A DNA stretch of 64,000 nt from Erysipelothrix urinaevulpis (GCF_009828835.1 NZ_WTTB01000004.1:1-64000); one strand, 5' to 3'. Shown: positions 7,582-16,740, counted from the stretch's first letter. Made by a program: numbers and translations. The notes: a model not told the origin generated them from the letters alone.

Positions 7582-9412
7582 CAATATCAACGATAATTTC
7601 AAATTTAAACAGGTCACCATCAATGCTAATTTTATAGCGATGGTCTAATATTTCTAAGATATTGCCGACAATTGAAAGTCCTAATCCACTTCCTTCTGTG
7701 TTTCGAGAACGATCTCCTTGAACAAAACGTTCCATTAACTCATCACTACTAATATTTAACTGTTCAGATGATGTATTTTTAATTCTAAACTCAAGGCTGT
7801 TTTCGTTGTGTTCAAGATCAACATAAACGCGTGTTCCCTCTTTTGAATAACGGTAAGCATTTGAGAAAACATTTGAAAACACACGCCACATCAAATCTGG
7901 ATCTGTCATAATTTGTGGTAAGTTTTCACCAACACCCAAGATCAATTCAAGATTTTTCTCATCATATTTGTCTTGATATTCACCCACAACTTGATTGAGT
8001 AATAAGCCTAGATCTACGTTAATTTTATTAACAGGGATCGTTTTTGAACTGACTTTTGACATCTCGAGCAAGTCATCAATTAGCTTTTTCATTCGTTGTG
8101 ATTGTTTCGTTAGGATTTCCATATACTCTTCAGTTTCCTTCGTATCCGCATGCTCAAGTAAATCCAAATATGAAATAATTGCTGTCAAAGGTGTCTTAAG
8201 GTCATGGGAAACATTGGTGATTAATTCAGTTTTTAAACGCTCATTCTTTAGTTCATTATCCACAGCAACTTTAACACCCTCTTGAATTTTTAATAAATTC
8301 TCTGCGAGATCTTTTAATTTAGGATCCGTATAAATTTGAACACCATGATCATCTAATTGCCCGTGCGCAATATTATGACCTAGTTTTTTTACTCGATCCA
8401 ATTCTTCTAAGAAAATCATCAGCCGATACAAGCCATAACCTATTTCAATCATGAAGATAATTGGATACAGAAAACCTGTTAGTAAAAATAGTGGAAACTG
8501 TGCCAAGATAAAGATAATGATAAATAAGACGACTTTTTTACTATCTTGATCACGATAGACATTTTTAATCGATGTTGTGAAATCTGAAATCGATCCAAAT
8601 ATGTTTCTAAAAATCATGCCAATGATTGAGTTTGAAAGTAAATTTTTGTGTAAGATTCGAACAATTAAACTTTTAAACGATACGATGCCAATGAACGATA
8701 CCGCAATGATATAATTAACAAACACATAAATCTCATAAGTATTATATTGTAAGTTTTCTAACACTGAAACCATAATCAAGGATAAGATTGTCACTAAGAT
8801 AATGACCAATGTTAGATAAATATCTGAAGGGATCTTGTCGATCCATGTTAAGTCTGTTTTCGATGTGTACACATAGAGTGAGAAAAACAAGAGCGTTACA
8901 ATACCCAATATGAATGAAATCATGACGACAAATTCTTTGATATCGTATCCAAACGTCATCAATTCTGTGGCAAAACGAAGCCCATCTTTAACAGGATATG
9001 TTTCATCAATCTCATAAAATACAGTTAAGAGTTCTTCATTCGCAATCTCACCATTTTTTTCTCGCACAAATCGCGAAATCTTGTAAGATGGCAGTTCATC
9101 TACTTTCTTGTCAATATTTGAGTAAAGAGGTTTATTCTTCTCATCTTGAACCTCTATTTTAAAGTTAACATTCATTTTTTCAAAGGAACTTTCAAAATCG
9201 TTTATCGACTCATTGTCAAAGATTCGATTGGTAGTCTTATCTAACTGTCTTTCAATCACACTTTCCTGCATTGATGCAATGTAAACTTCTTTTTTTGTTG
9301 TATAAGCATCACTTGCAACAAGCGTTCCAGCGCCTAATGTTGTTAAGAGTGTAAGAACCAAAAAGATCGTTGCAAAAAACAATGTTGTATATTTAGCTAT
9401 ATTTTTTTTCAT
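7574..9412 (-). CDS. Multi-pass membrane sensor histidine kinase
   Basis: A 612-residue kinase. TM1 is about 10-32, followed by an extracytoplasmic region to about 158, then further membrane segments near 160-180, 197-217, 228-248 and 295-325. The transmitter has the H-box VSHDLKTPLT with His403, an N-box NVFSNAYRYS and the G2 box GSGLGLSIV. The several extra membrane helices between the external domain and the H-box are unusual. It starts three bases after the response regulator stop, with an AAAGGTG site. The signal is unknown; VanS/PhoR-type cell-envelope sensing is a guess. Confidence 0.9.
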   Translation of the reverse strand: MKKNIAKYTTLFFATIFLVLTLLTTLGAGTLVASDAYTTKKEVYIASMQESVIERQLDKTTNRIFDNESINDFESSFEKMNVNFKIEVQDEKNKPLYSNIDKKVDELPSYKISRFVREKNGEIANEELLTVFYEIDETYPVKDGLRFATELMTFGYDIKEFVVMISFILGIVTLLFFSLYVYTSKTDLTWIDKIPSDIYLTLVIILVTILSLIMVSVLENLQYNTYEIYVFVNYIIAVSFIGIVSFKSLIVRILHKNLLSNSIIGMIFRNIFGSISDFTTSIKNVYRDQDSKKVVLFIIIFILAQFPLFLLTGFLYPIIFMIEIGYGLYRLMIFLEELDRVKKLGHNIAHGQLDDHGVQIYTDPKLKDLAENLLKIQEGVKVAVDNELKNERLKTELITNVSHDLKTPLTAIISYLDLLEHADTKETEEYMEILTKQSQRMKKLIDDLLEMSKVSSKTIPVNKINVDLGLLLNQVVGEYQDKYDEKNLELILGVGENLPQIMTDPDLMWRVFSNVFSNAYRYSKEGTRVYVDLEHNENSLEFRIKNTSSEQLNISSDELMERFVQGDRSRNTEGSGLGLSIVGNILEILDHRYKISIDGDLFKFEIIVDIDA

Positions 9413-9415
9413 TTT

Positions 9416-10102
9416 TTATTCACCTTTAAATTTATAACCTTGGCCCCATACAACCATAATATATTGCGGGTCTGAAGGGTTAATTTCTATTTTTTCACGT
9501 AAATGTCTAATATGTACCGCAACGGTGCTTTCGTTACCATATGATTTTTCATTCCAGATATTGTTGTAAATATCAGCTGGAGAAAAAACTTTGTTTGGAT
9601 TTTTCATCAGTAATTTTAAAATATCATATTCAGTGGGTGTTAATTTAACCTCTTGGTCATTCACCACAACTGCCTTTGATCGATCATCAATCTTTATATC
9701 TCCAAACTCGAAGGTACTGTCATTGTGTTTGGGTACATATCTTAAATGGCGACGAATTTGTGATTTTACACGAGCAATTAATTCTATAGGGTTAAAGGGT
9801 TTTGTAATGTAGTCATCCGCCCCTAAATTTAAACCTAATATTTTATCCGTATCTTCACTTTTGGCCGTAAGTAAAATTATTGGAACAATACTTATGTCTC
9901 TTATTTTGGTCATTGCAGTGATGCCATCCATGACTGGCATCATAATATCCATCACAATAAGAGCAACCTCCGGGTATGATTTAATCAGATCAATGGCTTC
10001 TTGGCCATTTTCTGCTTTTAATATTTCATATCCTTCTGCATTTAAATAGATTGCCATTGCATTTAGAATATCTGGCTCATCATCACATAGTATAATTTTC
10101 AT
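9416..10102 (-). CDS. OmpR/PhoB-family response regulator
   Basis: A 228-residue protein with a receiver domain at 1-120 (acidic pocket DDE at 7-9, phospho-acceptor Asp52 in VMDIMMP, switch region LLTAK) and a winged-helix DNA-binding domain at about 130-227 ending in VVWGQGYKF. It is the first gene of an operon with the sensor kinase and a small exported protein. Three in-phase TCTTAA hexamers upstream are a plausible autoregulatory site. The start follows AAAGGGG. Confidence 0.93.
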   Translation of the reverse strand: MKIILCDDEPDILNAMAIYLNAEGYEILKAENGQEAIDLIKSYPEVALIVMDIMMPVMDGITAMTKIRDISIVPIILLTAKSEDTDKILGLNLGADDYITKPFNPIELIARVKSQIRRHLRYVPKHNDSTFEFGDIKIDDRSKAVVVNDQEVKLTPTEYDILKLLMKNPNKVFSPADIYNNIWNEKSYGNESTVAVHIRHLREKIEINPSDPQYIMVVWGQGYKFKGE

Positions 10103-10124
10103 TCTCTCGCCCCTTTACACTCTT

Positions 10125-10182
10125 ATTATAGGTTTTTAATTATTAAGATACTAGTTTCTAAATGTTTAAGATTTTATTAAGA
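10125..10182 (-). promoter_or_regulatory. Promoter of the two-component operon with TCTTAA direct repeats
   Basis: TATAAT at 10125-10130 has no good -35. Upstream on the minus strand, three TCTTAA hexamers (plus-strand starts 10143, 10166 and 10177) are spaced 23 and 11 bp, so all lie on about the same helix face. Direct repeats with 11-bp period and a weak -35 are typical of promoters activated by OmpR/PhoB-family regulators. Confidence 0.5.
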
Positions 10183-10184
10183 TA

Positions 10185-10212
10185 TAAAAAAACTTAGAAT
10201 ATATCTAAGTTT
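10185..10212 (-). terminator. Terminator after the YhfZ-like gene
   Basis: A 9-bp stem (AAACTTAGA/TCTAAGTTT) with a 5-nt loop, followed on the minus strand by seven T. Confidence 0.85.
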
Positions 10213-10214
10213 AC

Positions 10215-11135
10215 TTAATAATATGGAATCATTGTTCCTTCAATGACTTGATTTTGAATATCTTTTATCGTTTCAAGATTTAAATGTTCTTTTAGAACCA
10301 AACTAAGATCGGCTCGTTCTTGAGCGATGATAACAACCGCCTCTGTCATATCGTTTAATTCCTCGAAAGGTTCAAGTTCATGACTGATGAGAGAATCAAG
10401 TGCAAAGTTGATTTCATCGTAATTCCAAATGATTTCATCAATGATATCATTTGAGAACAATTGAAAGAGTCGTTGGCCATCAATTGGCACAAAATCAACA
10501 TCTTCATCTTTATAGAAATTTTTAGAGAGCAAAACTTGATCCTCAATATGAAGGTCAAGCCCGACACGTTTCTTGGACTTTGTTTTTTTATTTATTTTTT
10601 CAATTCGTTTAATCTCTTTGACCAACGTTTCATTTCCCATTCGTAATAAAACATCAATTGAATAGGGATGCTCTTTCAGCCAATTAAGCGCTGAAGCATA
10701 TGAAACAATTGCATAGTCATACTTGCCACTGAGTACTGCCTCTATACGGTTCTCAGAGCCTTTCATGTAAGCCATACTTACAGGCACTGGCAAACCAACA
10801 CTTTTACTCGCTAAAACACCCGAAGCTAAACCTTCATAAACAGGTGAATAGGGAAGAGGCATGACGCCCATAATGAGATTAATACTGGCAAACTTCAATA
10901 ATTTATCAACATCTTTATTCAAGAGAAAAGAACCAAGTTTACCACGCGATTCAACTTCAATCGCATTCACATCTTTTAAAATCTGCAACGAGTTTTGCAC
11001 CGTTCCTCTTGAAACCGGTGCCAGTTCTAGAAGTTCTGAAATCGTTAAAATACGATCACCATGATTGACCTGTATAAAATAACGAGCGAGTTTTTCTAGC
11101 ACAAAACTCGATTTGTTGGGATAAGTTTCCAACAT
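10215..11135 (-). CDS. YhfZ-like GntR-type transcriptional regulator
   Basis: A 306-residue protein. The N-terminal winged helix (about 8-72) carries the RILTISELLELAPVSRGTVQNSL helix-turn-helix. A C-terminal domain of about 220 residues resembles a periplasmic-binding-protein-type ligand domain, as in the YhfZ family (E. coli yhfSTUVWXYZ). The order and the VSRGTVQNSLQIL motif support YhfZ. It is a single-gene unit with a near-consensus promoter and its own terminator; the linked genes YhfS-Y are absent. Its target and ligand are unknown. Confidence 0.7.
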   Translation of the reverse strand: MLETYPNKSSFVLEKLARYFIQVNHGDRILTISELLELAPVSRGTVQNSLQILKDVNAIEVESRGKLGSFLLNKDVDKLLKFASINLIMGVMPLPYSPVYEGLASGVLASKSVGLPVPVSMAYMKGSENRIEAVLSGKYDYAIVSYASALNWLKEHPYSIDVLLRMGNETLVKEIKRIEKINKKTKSKKRVGLDLHIEDQVLLSKNFYKDEDVDFVPIDGQRLFQLFSNDIIDEIIWNYDEINFALDSLISHELEPFEELNDMTEAVVIIAQERADLSLVLKEHLNLETIKDIQNQVIEGTMIPYY

Positions 11136-11158
11136 ATATACACCCCCTGTACTTCTAT

Positions 11159-11187
11159 ATTATAATTTTACTTCGCATGTTTGTCAA
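11159..11187 (-). promoter_or_regulatory. Consensus sigma-A promoter of the YhfZ-like gene
   Basis: On the minus strand TTGACA and TATAAT are separated by exactly 17 bp, about 25 bases upstream of the start codon. This is the best consensus promoter in the window. Confidence 0.85.
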
Positions 11188-11251
11188 AGACATGAACTAT
11201 ACTATAGAAGCCGAATAACTAAATGATAAAACCTACTCAATAAAGCGTCTC

Positions 11252-12505
11252 TTAAGGATTTATTATTTCGTCAAATGTTAAATTACTACGATATACTTTT
11301 TCAGCATAGTCTTTACCAACATATCGTAAATGCCAAGCTTCAGGTGCATATTTTGTAATATGTTCTTTACCTTCTGGATAACGAATAATAAACCCAAAAC
11401 GATGCCCATTTTCTTTAACCCATTGATACTGCTTAGTTTGCCCAAATGTCCACATGCTTCCACCAGGTGTTGTTACATCAACAACCAAGCCAGTTTGATG
11501 CTCCGAATGACCAGGACGAGCAGAAATTCTATCCGCTTCTTTTTGACCCAAATCATTTACATAGCCACTGTATAACCTATTTTGAAATTCATAATTTCGA
11601 TACGATGACGTATTCAACATCCATAAACCAGTTTCTTGTTTCAAAGCATCATTCATTAACACAAAATGATCAACCATTTCTTTTACACCGCGATAGCCTG
11701 TATCAACAGAGTAACCATCAGGAAAGTAAACAATATTTGCTGGTACATAATTGGCATCAAAACCATATTCACGGTTAATATATACATAAGGTTTACCTAA
11801 ATAAAGGGCTTGTTTCTTTTGATACTGAGGTTTGGTTTGTGAAGAAGTATCGTTGGTCACCTCATCAGGTTCTTCGTCCCTCACAACTTGCTTTAGTGTA
11901 TAGGTAATCTCAAGTTTTTTTTCAACCTTTGTTTTTAAACCTTTAATTTGATAATTGACTGTTTGTTTTCCTTCTTTAATCTCTAAATTATTCTCTTCAA
12001 TTTGTAGTTCATCCAACTCTTTACATTCTCCAAATTGTATTTGGCAAGGTTTAACACTTAAATTTTCTAATTCATCAAGGCTTTCGATTTCAAGCTTGTC
12101 ATCATCAAGTCTTTCATTATCAAAATAGAAATGAATATCATATGCATTTTTATCCGATAGTTTTAAATTAATTTTTGTCTTTATAAATAAATTTTTATAC
12201 ATCAATGTCGCATCAGTCACAGCAATATATTTTCCTTCAACATAATCCAAACTATATTCTTTCGCAACTTCTTTTTGTTGGTGAACAAATGCTTCGTTTG
12301 TCAACGTCTTTTCATTAATTGTAACTGTCTTTAAATCTGTCAAAGCCAACCCTAACTCTTGATGATACGTTTCTAGATCAACAACTGTATAAGGATCAAC
12401 CTCAACATCAACTTCATTAACCTTATTTAATTTGTAACCAATCCCTAATATGATGGATATAATTATGACAGTTAATGTTCCAAGCAGTACTCTTTTTTTT
12501 CTCAT
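11252..12505 (-). CDS. VanY-type D-alanyl-D-alanine carboxypeptidase (M15B), membrane-anchored
   Basis: A 417-residue protein: one N-terminal membrane anchor (about 5-25), an unassigned extracellular region of about 200 residues (30-230), then an M15B peptidase domain. Zinc ligands are His336 and Asp343 (SEHQTGLVVD) and His392 (EAWH), with Glu389 as catalytic base. It should trim the terminal D-Ala of peptidoglycan stem peptides at the outer membrane face. The start follows AGAGG. No vanR/vanS genes adjoin it, so a housekeeping wall-remodelling role is more likely than glycopeptide resistance. Confidence 0.9.
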   Translation of the reverse strand: MRKKRVLLGTLTVIIISIILGIGYKLNKVNEVDVEVDPYTVVDLETYHQELGLALTDLKTVTINEKTLTNEAFVHQQKEVAKEYSLDYVEGKYIAVTDATLMYKNLFIKTKINLKLSDKNAYDIHFYFDNERLDDDKLEIESLDELENLSVKPCQIQFGECKELDELQIEENNLEIKEGKQTVNYQIKGLKTKVEKKLEITYTLKQVVRDEEPDEVTNDTSSQTKPQYQKKQALYLGKPYVYINREYGFDANYVPANIVYFPDGYSVDTGYRGVKEMVDHFVLMNDALKQETGLWMLNTSSYRNYEFQNRLYSGYVNDLGQKEADRISARPGHSEHQTGLVVDVTTPGGSMWTFGQTKQYQWVKENGHRFGFIIRYPEGKEHITKYAPEAWHLRYVGKDYAEKVYRSNLTFDEIINP

Positions 12506-12571
12506 AGGATACCTCTATCTTCTTTTTTTCACTCTTCTTTATTATACACTTCTTTTTTGACTTTTCCTAAG

Positions 12572-12597
12572 AAAAAAGGGTATCCATTTGGATACCC
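12572..12597 (-). terminator. Terminator after the D-2-hydroxyacid dehydrogenase gene
   Basis: An 8-bp stem (GGGTATCC/GGATACCC) with a 4-nt loop and six T on the minus strand, placed just after the dehydrogenase stop. Confidence 0.88.
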
Positions 12598-12604
12598 TGA
12601 CTGC

Positions 12605-13603
12605 CTACTTATTAACTCTATTAACAGTATCGCCTGTCTCTAAAACTTCTAAAACTGAATTCAATGCAATCTGCATAATGTTTCGAACCGATACATCAGT
12701 GTAATGAGCAATGTGTGGTGTGAATAATATTTTTTCGTGGTTTAGAACCTCTAAGAATAATTCATCCTCAATTGTTGTTTCACTGAAATCTTTAGGAATA
12801 AAGGTTGATTCATGTTCATAGGTATCAAGTGCTGCTCCTGCAATTAACCCTTCATCCAAGGCTTTGATTAAACCTTTTGTATCAACTACAGATCCGCGTG
12901 CAGCATTGACAAGATATGCACTTGGTTTGAATTGTTTAAACATTTCATAATCAAATTGATGATGATTATCTTTGGTTGCTGGGACATGCAAAGACACTAC
13001 ATCCGCGACTTCCACAACAGCTTCTACTGACTCTTTATACTCTAGATATGCTTTTGCATCATCATTTTCATATAAATCATACGCAACCACTTTTGCGCCA
13101 AATCCTGCAAATAATTGTGCAGTAACGCGTCCAATATGACCTGTTCCAATAATACCAACTGTCATTTCATTCAATAATCCTGCTCGAATTGATGGCTGCC
13201 AACGGAAATCGTGTGCTTGAGTTTTTTGGTCAATAAGACGTAATTTACGAATCATATTAAGGGCAGAGGTCACTGAAAATTCTGCAATTGATTCTGGTGA
13301 ATAACTTGGAACATTACTGATAATAATGTCACTTGCACTCGCTGCCTCAAGATCATAATAATCAAAACCTGCACTTCGTTGAGCAATTTGTTTGATTCCA
13401 TATTCTTTTAGAAGTGTATAAGCTTCCTTAGGAACCGGTGAATTTTGACTTGTTGATAAACCATCGAATCCTTTAACCATGTGAATATTATCCATGGTTA
13501 ATTGATCATCAACAAATGTAATCTCGACATTATTAGCTTTAGCCCAATTAAGTGTTAAATCAACTTCTTCTTCTCTAACATTAAATACTATAAATTTATA
13601 CAT
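12605..13603 (-). CDS. D-lactate / D-2-hydroxyacid dehydrogenase
   Basis: A 332-residue NAD-dependent dehydrogenase. The NAD-binding GTGHIG motif is at 153-158, substrate-site Arg in QRSAGFDYYD near 76-84 and NAARGSVVDT near 233, and the catalytic His in PHIAHYTD near residue 298. The Tyr-rich active-site loop resembles lactic-acid-bacterial D-LDH and D-2-hydroxyisocaproate dehydrogenase; the exact substrate cannot be settled. It starts 15 bases after the permease gene and forms a two-gene operon with it, so the permease may move the dehydrogenase substrate or product. Confidence 0.85.
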   Translation of the reverse strand: MYKFIVFNVREEEVDLTLNWAKANNVEITFVDDQLTMDNIHMVKGFDGLSTSQNSPVPKEAYTLLKEYGIKQIAQRSAGFDYYDLEAASASDIIISNVPSYSPESIAEFSVTSALNMIRKLRLIDQKTQAHDFRWQPSIRAGLLNEMTVGIIGTGHIGRVTAQLFAGFGAKVVAYDLYENDDAKAYLEYKESVEAVVEVADVVSLHVPATKDNHHQFDYEMFKQFKPSAYLVNAARGSVVDTKGLIKALDEGLIAGAALDTYEHESTFIPKDFSETTIEDELFLEVLNHEKILFTPHIAHYTDVSVRNIMQIALNSVLEVLETGDTVNRVNK

Positions 13604-13618
13604 TCTAATCTCCTTTTC

Positions 13619-14665
13619 TTATTTACCTTCTGCTGCAAACTTGTACATTTCGTCTTTATATAATCCCATTTTCGTAAAAATTGTATGGGTGATGATGGCA
13701 ATTCCTAATGGAACGACCAAGTATTGGACAATCAGAATTCCAATATTTACAATTGAACTTCCACTCATAAAACTGTATGCGTTAATCGGTCCAGCTAACC
13801 CTGTCAAACCAAACCCTGCTGAAGCAGTTGTTCCTTGAATCTTAAAGATAAAAGCAACGATTGATGTGACGGTCGCATTAATAACGATTGGTAAGGTCAT
13901 GATTGGATTACCTAGATAATTAGGCATCAACATTTTAGGACCTGCAAAGAATAATGCAAACGTTGTTCCTTTGCTATTAACTTTTGATGATCCATATGCA
14001 AGCGTGAACAATGTTGCTGTAATCCCAACGTTAGCTGCACCTGAACCAAGGCCTGCCAATGAAATTGCATAGGCAATTGCAACGGTTGATAAAGGTGTAA
14101 CAATAATCAACGCAAAAGCTATCCCCATAAGAACCATCATCATAAATGGTTGTAATGTTGTGAAGTTTTCAATCATTGCTCCCAATAACGCTGTTAATTG
14201 ACCTACGAATGGTAAAGTCAATAATCCAAGAAATCCTGCAAAGACTCCCAATAGTGGAATAATAACAATTGCTAAGTTTTTAACACGATTATTGTATAAC
14301 TCAATAATTAATACAGCGAAAGAAACGGTCAACATAATATTAATTAAATCACCAGTTCCCTTTAATAACCATGCTCCATCAACAAATTGCGCAGCTCCAC
14401 TACCAACAAACGCTGCTCCAATAATCGATGCCATTTCAACACCTGTCTTTTTAAACTGAATTGCAACAAACATCCCAACAAGCACTGGCACTGTAAATGA
14501 GAATGCACTTACAATTTGTGACAACATCTGGAAAATTTCTCCATATCCAGATAATGCTTTAAATACTTCCCCCAGAATGGCGTTAGGAATTAATCCAACA
14601 ACAATCCCCATTGCTGCACCATTTAAAATTTTGTTCATAAAATCTTTGACTGTTAAGTCTTTCAT
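13619..14665 (-). CDS. PTS_EIIC_2-type membrane permease
   Basis: A 348-residue polytopic protein with about ten hydrophobic segments and repeated glycine-rich stretches (GSGAANVGITATLF, GFGLTGLAGPINAYSFMSG), matching the PTS_EIIC_2 family. No IIA or IIB domain is fused or encoded nearby, so it may not work as a phosphotransferase permease. The start is the ATG after GGAGGAGAG; a longer reading begins nine codons upstream without a site. It leads a two-gene operon with the D-2-hydroxyacid dehydrogenase. Confidence 0.75.
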   Translation of the reverse strand: MKDLTVKDFMNKILNGAAMGIVVGLIPNAILGEVFKALSGYGEIFQMLSQIVSAFSFTVPVLVGMFVAIQFKKTGVEMASIIGAAFVGSGAAQFVDGAWLLKGTGDLINIMLTVSFAVLIIELYNNRVKNLAIVIIPLLGVFAGFLGLLTLPFVGQLTALLGAMIENFTTLQPFMMMVLMGIAFALIIVTPLSTVAIAYAISLAGLGSGAANVGITATLFTLAYGSSKVNSKGTTFALFFAGPKMLMPNYLGNPIMTLPIVINATVTSIVAFIFKIQGTTASAGFGLTGLAGPINAYSFMSGSSIVNIGILIVQYLVVPLGIAIITHTIFTKMGLYKDEMYKFAAEGK

Positions 14666-15156
14666 AAACTCTCCTCCATTTTCTAAACACATAACGGAAC
14701 GTGTTCTACAAAAAACTTACCATGACAAAAACAGACGGTCAATTTTATTCATTAATCATGTGATAGATTTATGCTTCGAGTTTGTTAAATTAGTTAAACC
14801 ATTCACAAACACAAAACTTACACTACAAAAACCCACATCATAAGTTGATATTTTTTATGGTGATAAATCTTGTGTATGACCCTTCAATAAGCCTTTAAAG
14901 AGTGTTTTATAAAATATATTATTGCAGAATCATTGAAATTTATAGTTGATTAATGACCTAAATATTCGATTTTTTCTTACACTTACAGTAAAAAAAAGAA
15001 AACCTCATCATTTTCTCAGTTGTTAACTTTGTGCACTTTCTCACAAAGTTATCTTGCTAATTCTTGATTATAGGGGTTTAAAAAAAACAATCTGACTCTC
15101 ATTTATTTTCAATCCATTATTCATTGAAAACGTGTACATTTCATTATTTTAAATGT
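14666..15156. other. Gap of about 490 bp between divergent genes
   Basis: An AT-rich intergenic stretch between the minus-strand permease and the plus-strand chbG-like gene. I find no convincing gene. It holds a candidate minus-strand promoter (TTGACC, 17 bp, TAAGTT, near 14721-14750) and a perfect inverted repeat at 15024-15051. Nothing else is recognisable. Confidence 0.6.
15024..15051. promoter_or_regulatory. Perfect 10-bp inverted repeat, possible operator
   Basis: TAACTTTGTG and its exact complement CACAAAGTTA flank an 8-nt loop. No U-tract follows on either strand, so a terminator is unlikely. An operator or RNA hairpin is possible. Confidence 0.35.
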
Positions 15157-15199
15157 TATAATGTTTGAAGAAACACATATCTTTTTAGGAGGGATATTG

Positions 15200-15910
15200 A
15201 TGAAAGTAATTATTAATGCTGATGATTTTGGTTTAAGTGAAGGAGCAAACAAGGCTATTATAGAAAGTTATAAAGCAGGTACGCTCCCATCAACATCATT
15301 AATGGCAAATACAGACTATACACAAGAGGCGATTGAACTTGCAAAAGAAAACCCTGGTCTAGGAATTGGGGTTCACATGGTCTTAACGACCCGTCGTCCT
15401 TTATTAACAACACACAAAACACTCATCAAAGAAAACGGAGATTTTAAGTATCGTCCAAACACACTTGATGAAGCAATTGATCTTGATGAATTATACGCTG
15501 AATGGGATGCTCAAATTGCTTCCATTGTATCAGAAATTGAGGTTGATCATCTTGATTCACATCACCATGTTCACCTTCACCCTTATTTAAGACCTGTTGC
15601 AGAAAAATTAGCAAAGAAATACAATTTACCGATGCGTTCAACTGTTACTCACTTGCCCAATGAGGTTATTTGTGATGGAAATTTTTATAAAGACGGCGTA
15701 ACACTTGAATATTTTGAAAATTTATTTAAAGAAAATAAACATGAGGTCGTGGATGTCATGGCACACCCTGCCTATGTTGATGACCATTTAAGAAACATTT
15801 CAAGTTATACGGATGGACGATATAAAGAACTAGAAATCTTCTTGGATCCACAATTAAAAGAACTTATCAAAGCATATGATATTGAGTTGATTCGTTATTC
15901 TGACTTATAA
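15200..15910 (+). CDS. ChbG/YdjC-type carbohydrate deacetylase
   Basis: A 236-residue protein of the YdjC/ChbG family: metal-binding NADDFGLS at the N-terminus, SHHHVHLHP near 120-130, and a MAHPAYVD motif near 190. ChbG removes an acetyl group from chitooligosaccharides so the chb system can use them. The start is the ATG after GGAGGGA; a longer reading begins 13 codons upstream at the -10 box. A TATAAT lies at 15157-15162. A terminator separates it from the following regulator gene, but both belong to the same sugar locus as the PTS permease on the other strand. Confidence 0.88.
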   Translation: MKVIINADDFGLSEGANKAIIESYKAGTLPSTSLMANTDYTQEAIELAKENPGLGIGVHMVLTTRRPLLTTHKTLIKENGDFKYRPNTLDEAIDLDELYAEWDAQIASIVSEIEVDHLDSHHHVHLHPYLRPVAEKLAKKYNLPMRSTVTHLPNEVICDGNFYKDGVTLEYFENLFKENKHEVVDVMAHPAYVDDHLRNISSYTDGRYKELEIFLDPQLKELIKAYDIELIRYSDL

Positions 15911-15920
15911 GTGAATGATT

Positions 15921-15947
15921 GGCTTAAACATTGAGTTTAAGCCTTTT
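15921..15947 (+). terminator. Terminator after the chbG-like gene
   Basis: Stem GGCTTAAA/TTTAAGCC with a 7-nt loop followed by five T. Confidence 0.85.
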
Positions 15948-15991
15948 TCATGCTATCATTTGCATATCAAAACATCCAAATGGAGGCCATT

Positions 15992-16702
15992 ATGAGTCAC
16001 AAATATACAGTTATTGCTAGAGATATTGAATCAAAAATCCTTAATAACACTTACGCTTCTGGTAGTAAATTACCAACCGAAGAATCATTAATGAAAGAGT
16101 TTGAAGTCAGTCGCAACACAATCAGAAAGGCAGTTGATTTACTCGCAAGAAAAGGGTTTATCATGCCAGTACAAGGCAGTGGTCTCTTTGTTCGAAACAA
16201 CACCACAAGTGATGCAGTAAGTCTTGAAAACTTCCACGGTCTTACCGCTGACAATCAACATAAACATATTGAGACCATTATCCTTGAATTCAGTGAAATT
16301 CAAGCAGATCAAGACATCGCTTCCAAATTAAATTGTGAACTTGGTCAAGCATTGTACTATGTCAATCGTTTACGAATTGTTGATGGGGAAAAATGGGTTG
16401 TTGAGTATTCTTATTTTAATAAAAAGCATGTTCCTTATCTTAACAAAGAAATTCTAAGTGAATCAATCTATGATTATATTCAGAAAGCATTAAAACAACA
16501 AGTTGGTTATGTTGATCGAATTATTGAAGCGGCACCACTGGATGAGAAAAATGCTAAGCTCTTAGGACTTAAAGTTGGAGATCCATGCCTTGTTTCAACA
16601 AATAAATCAATGTTTAAAAGTGGTGAAATCTTTGATTATTCCATTGACGTCCATCATTATAAGCATACAAAATTTTCACATCTTGCCAATTTAATGTATT
16701 AA
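15992..16702 (+). CDS. GntR family regulator with UTRA domain
   Basis: A 236-residue protein. Winged helix at about 3-68 (KLPTEESLMKEFEVSRNTIRKAVDLL), then a UTRA ligand domain (about 85-230) of the sugar-phosphate-sensing type. The start is the ATG after GGAGGCC; a longer reading starts 14 codons upstream without a site. It most likely represses the neighbouring PTS operon; the palindrome TTGGTACCAA in front of that operon resembles operators of UTRA-type GntR proteins. The effector may be a phosphorylated chitobiose- or cellobiose-type sugar. Confidence 0.9.
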   Translation: MSHKYTVIARDIESKILNNTYASGSKLPTEESLMKEFEVSRNTIRKAVDLLARKGFIMPVQGSGLFVRNNTTSDAVSLENFHGLTADNQHKHIETIILEFSEIQADQDIASKLNCELGQALYYVNRLRIVDGEKWVVEYSYFNKKHVPYLNKEILSESIYDYIQKALKQQVGYVDRIIEAAPLDEKNAKLLGLKVGDPCLVSTNKSMFKSGEIFDYSIDVHHYKHTKFSHLANLMY

Positions 16703-16740
16703 TAAAAGGAGTTGATTTTAAAAATCAACTCCTTTTATTA
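16701..16740. terminator. Long bidirectional terminator
   Basis: A 19-bp perfect stem around one central base, with U-tracts on both strands. It overlaps the stop of the GntR gene and reaches the stop codon of the convergent small-protein gene. Confidence 0.9.

Noticed and set aside
11252-12505. Vancomycin-resistance cluster
   Set aside because: A VanY-type enzyme alone, with no vanR/S/H/A/X genes nearby; the linked dehydrogenase is separated by a terminator and belongs with a permease, so a VanH role is unlikely.
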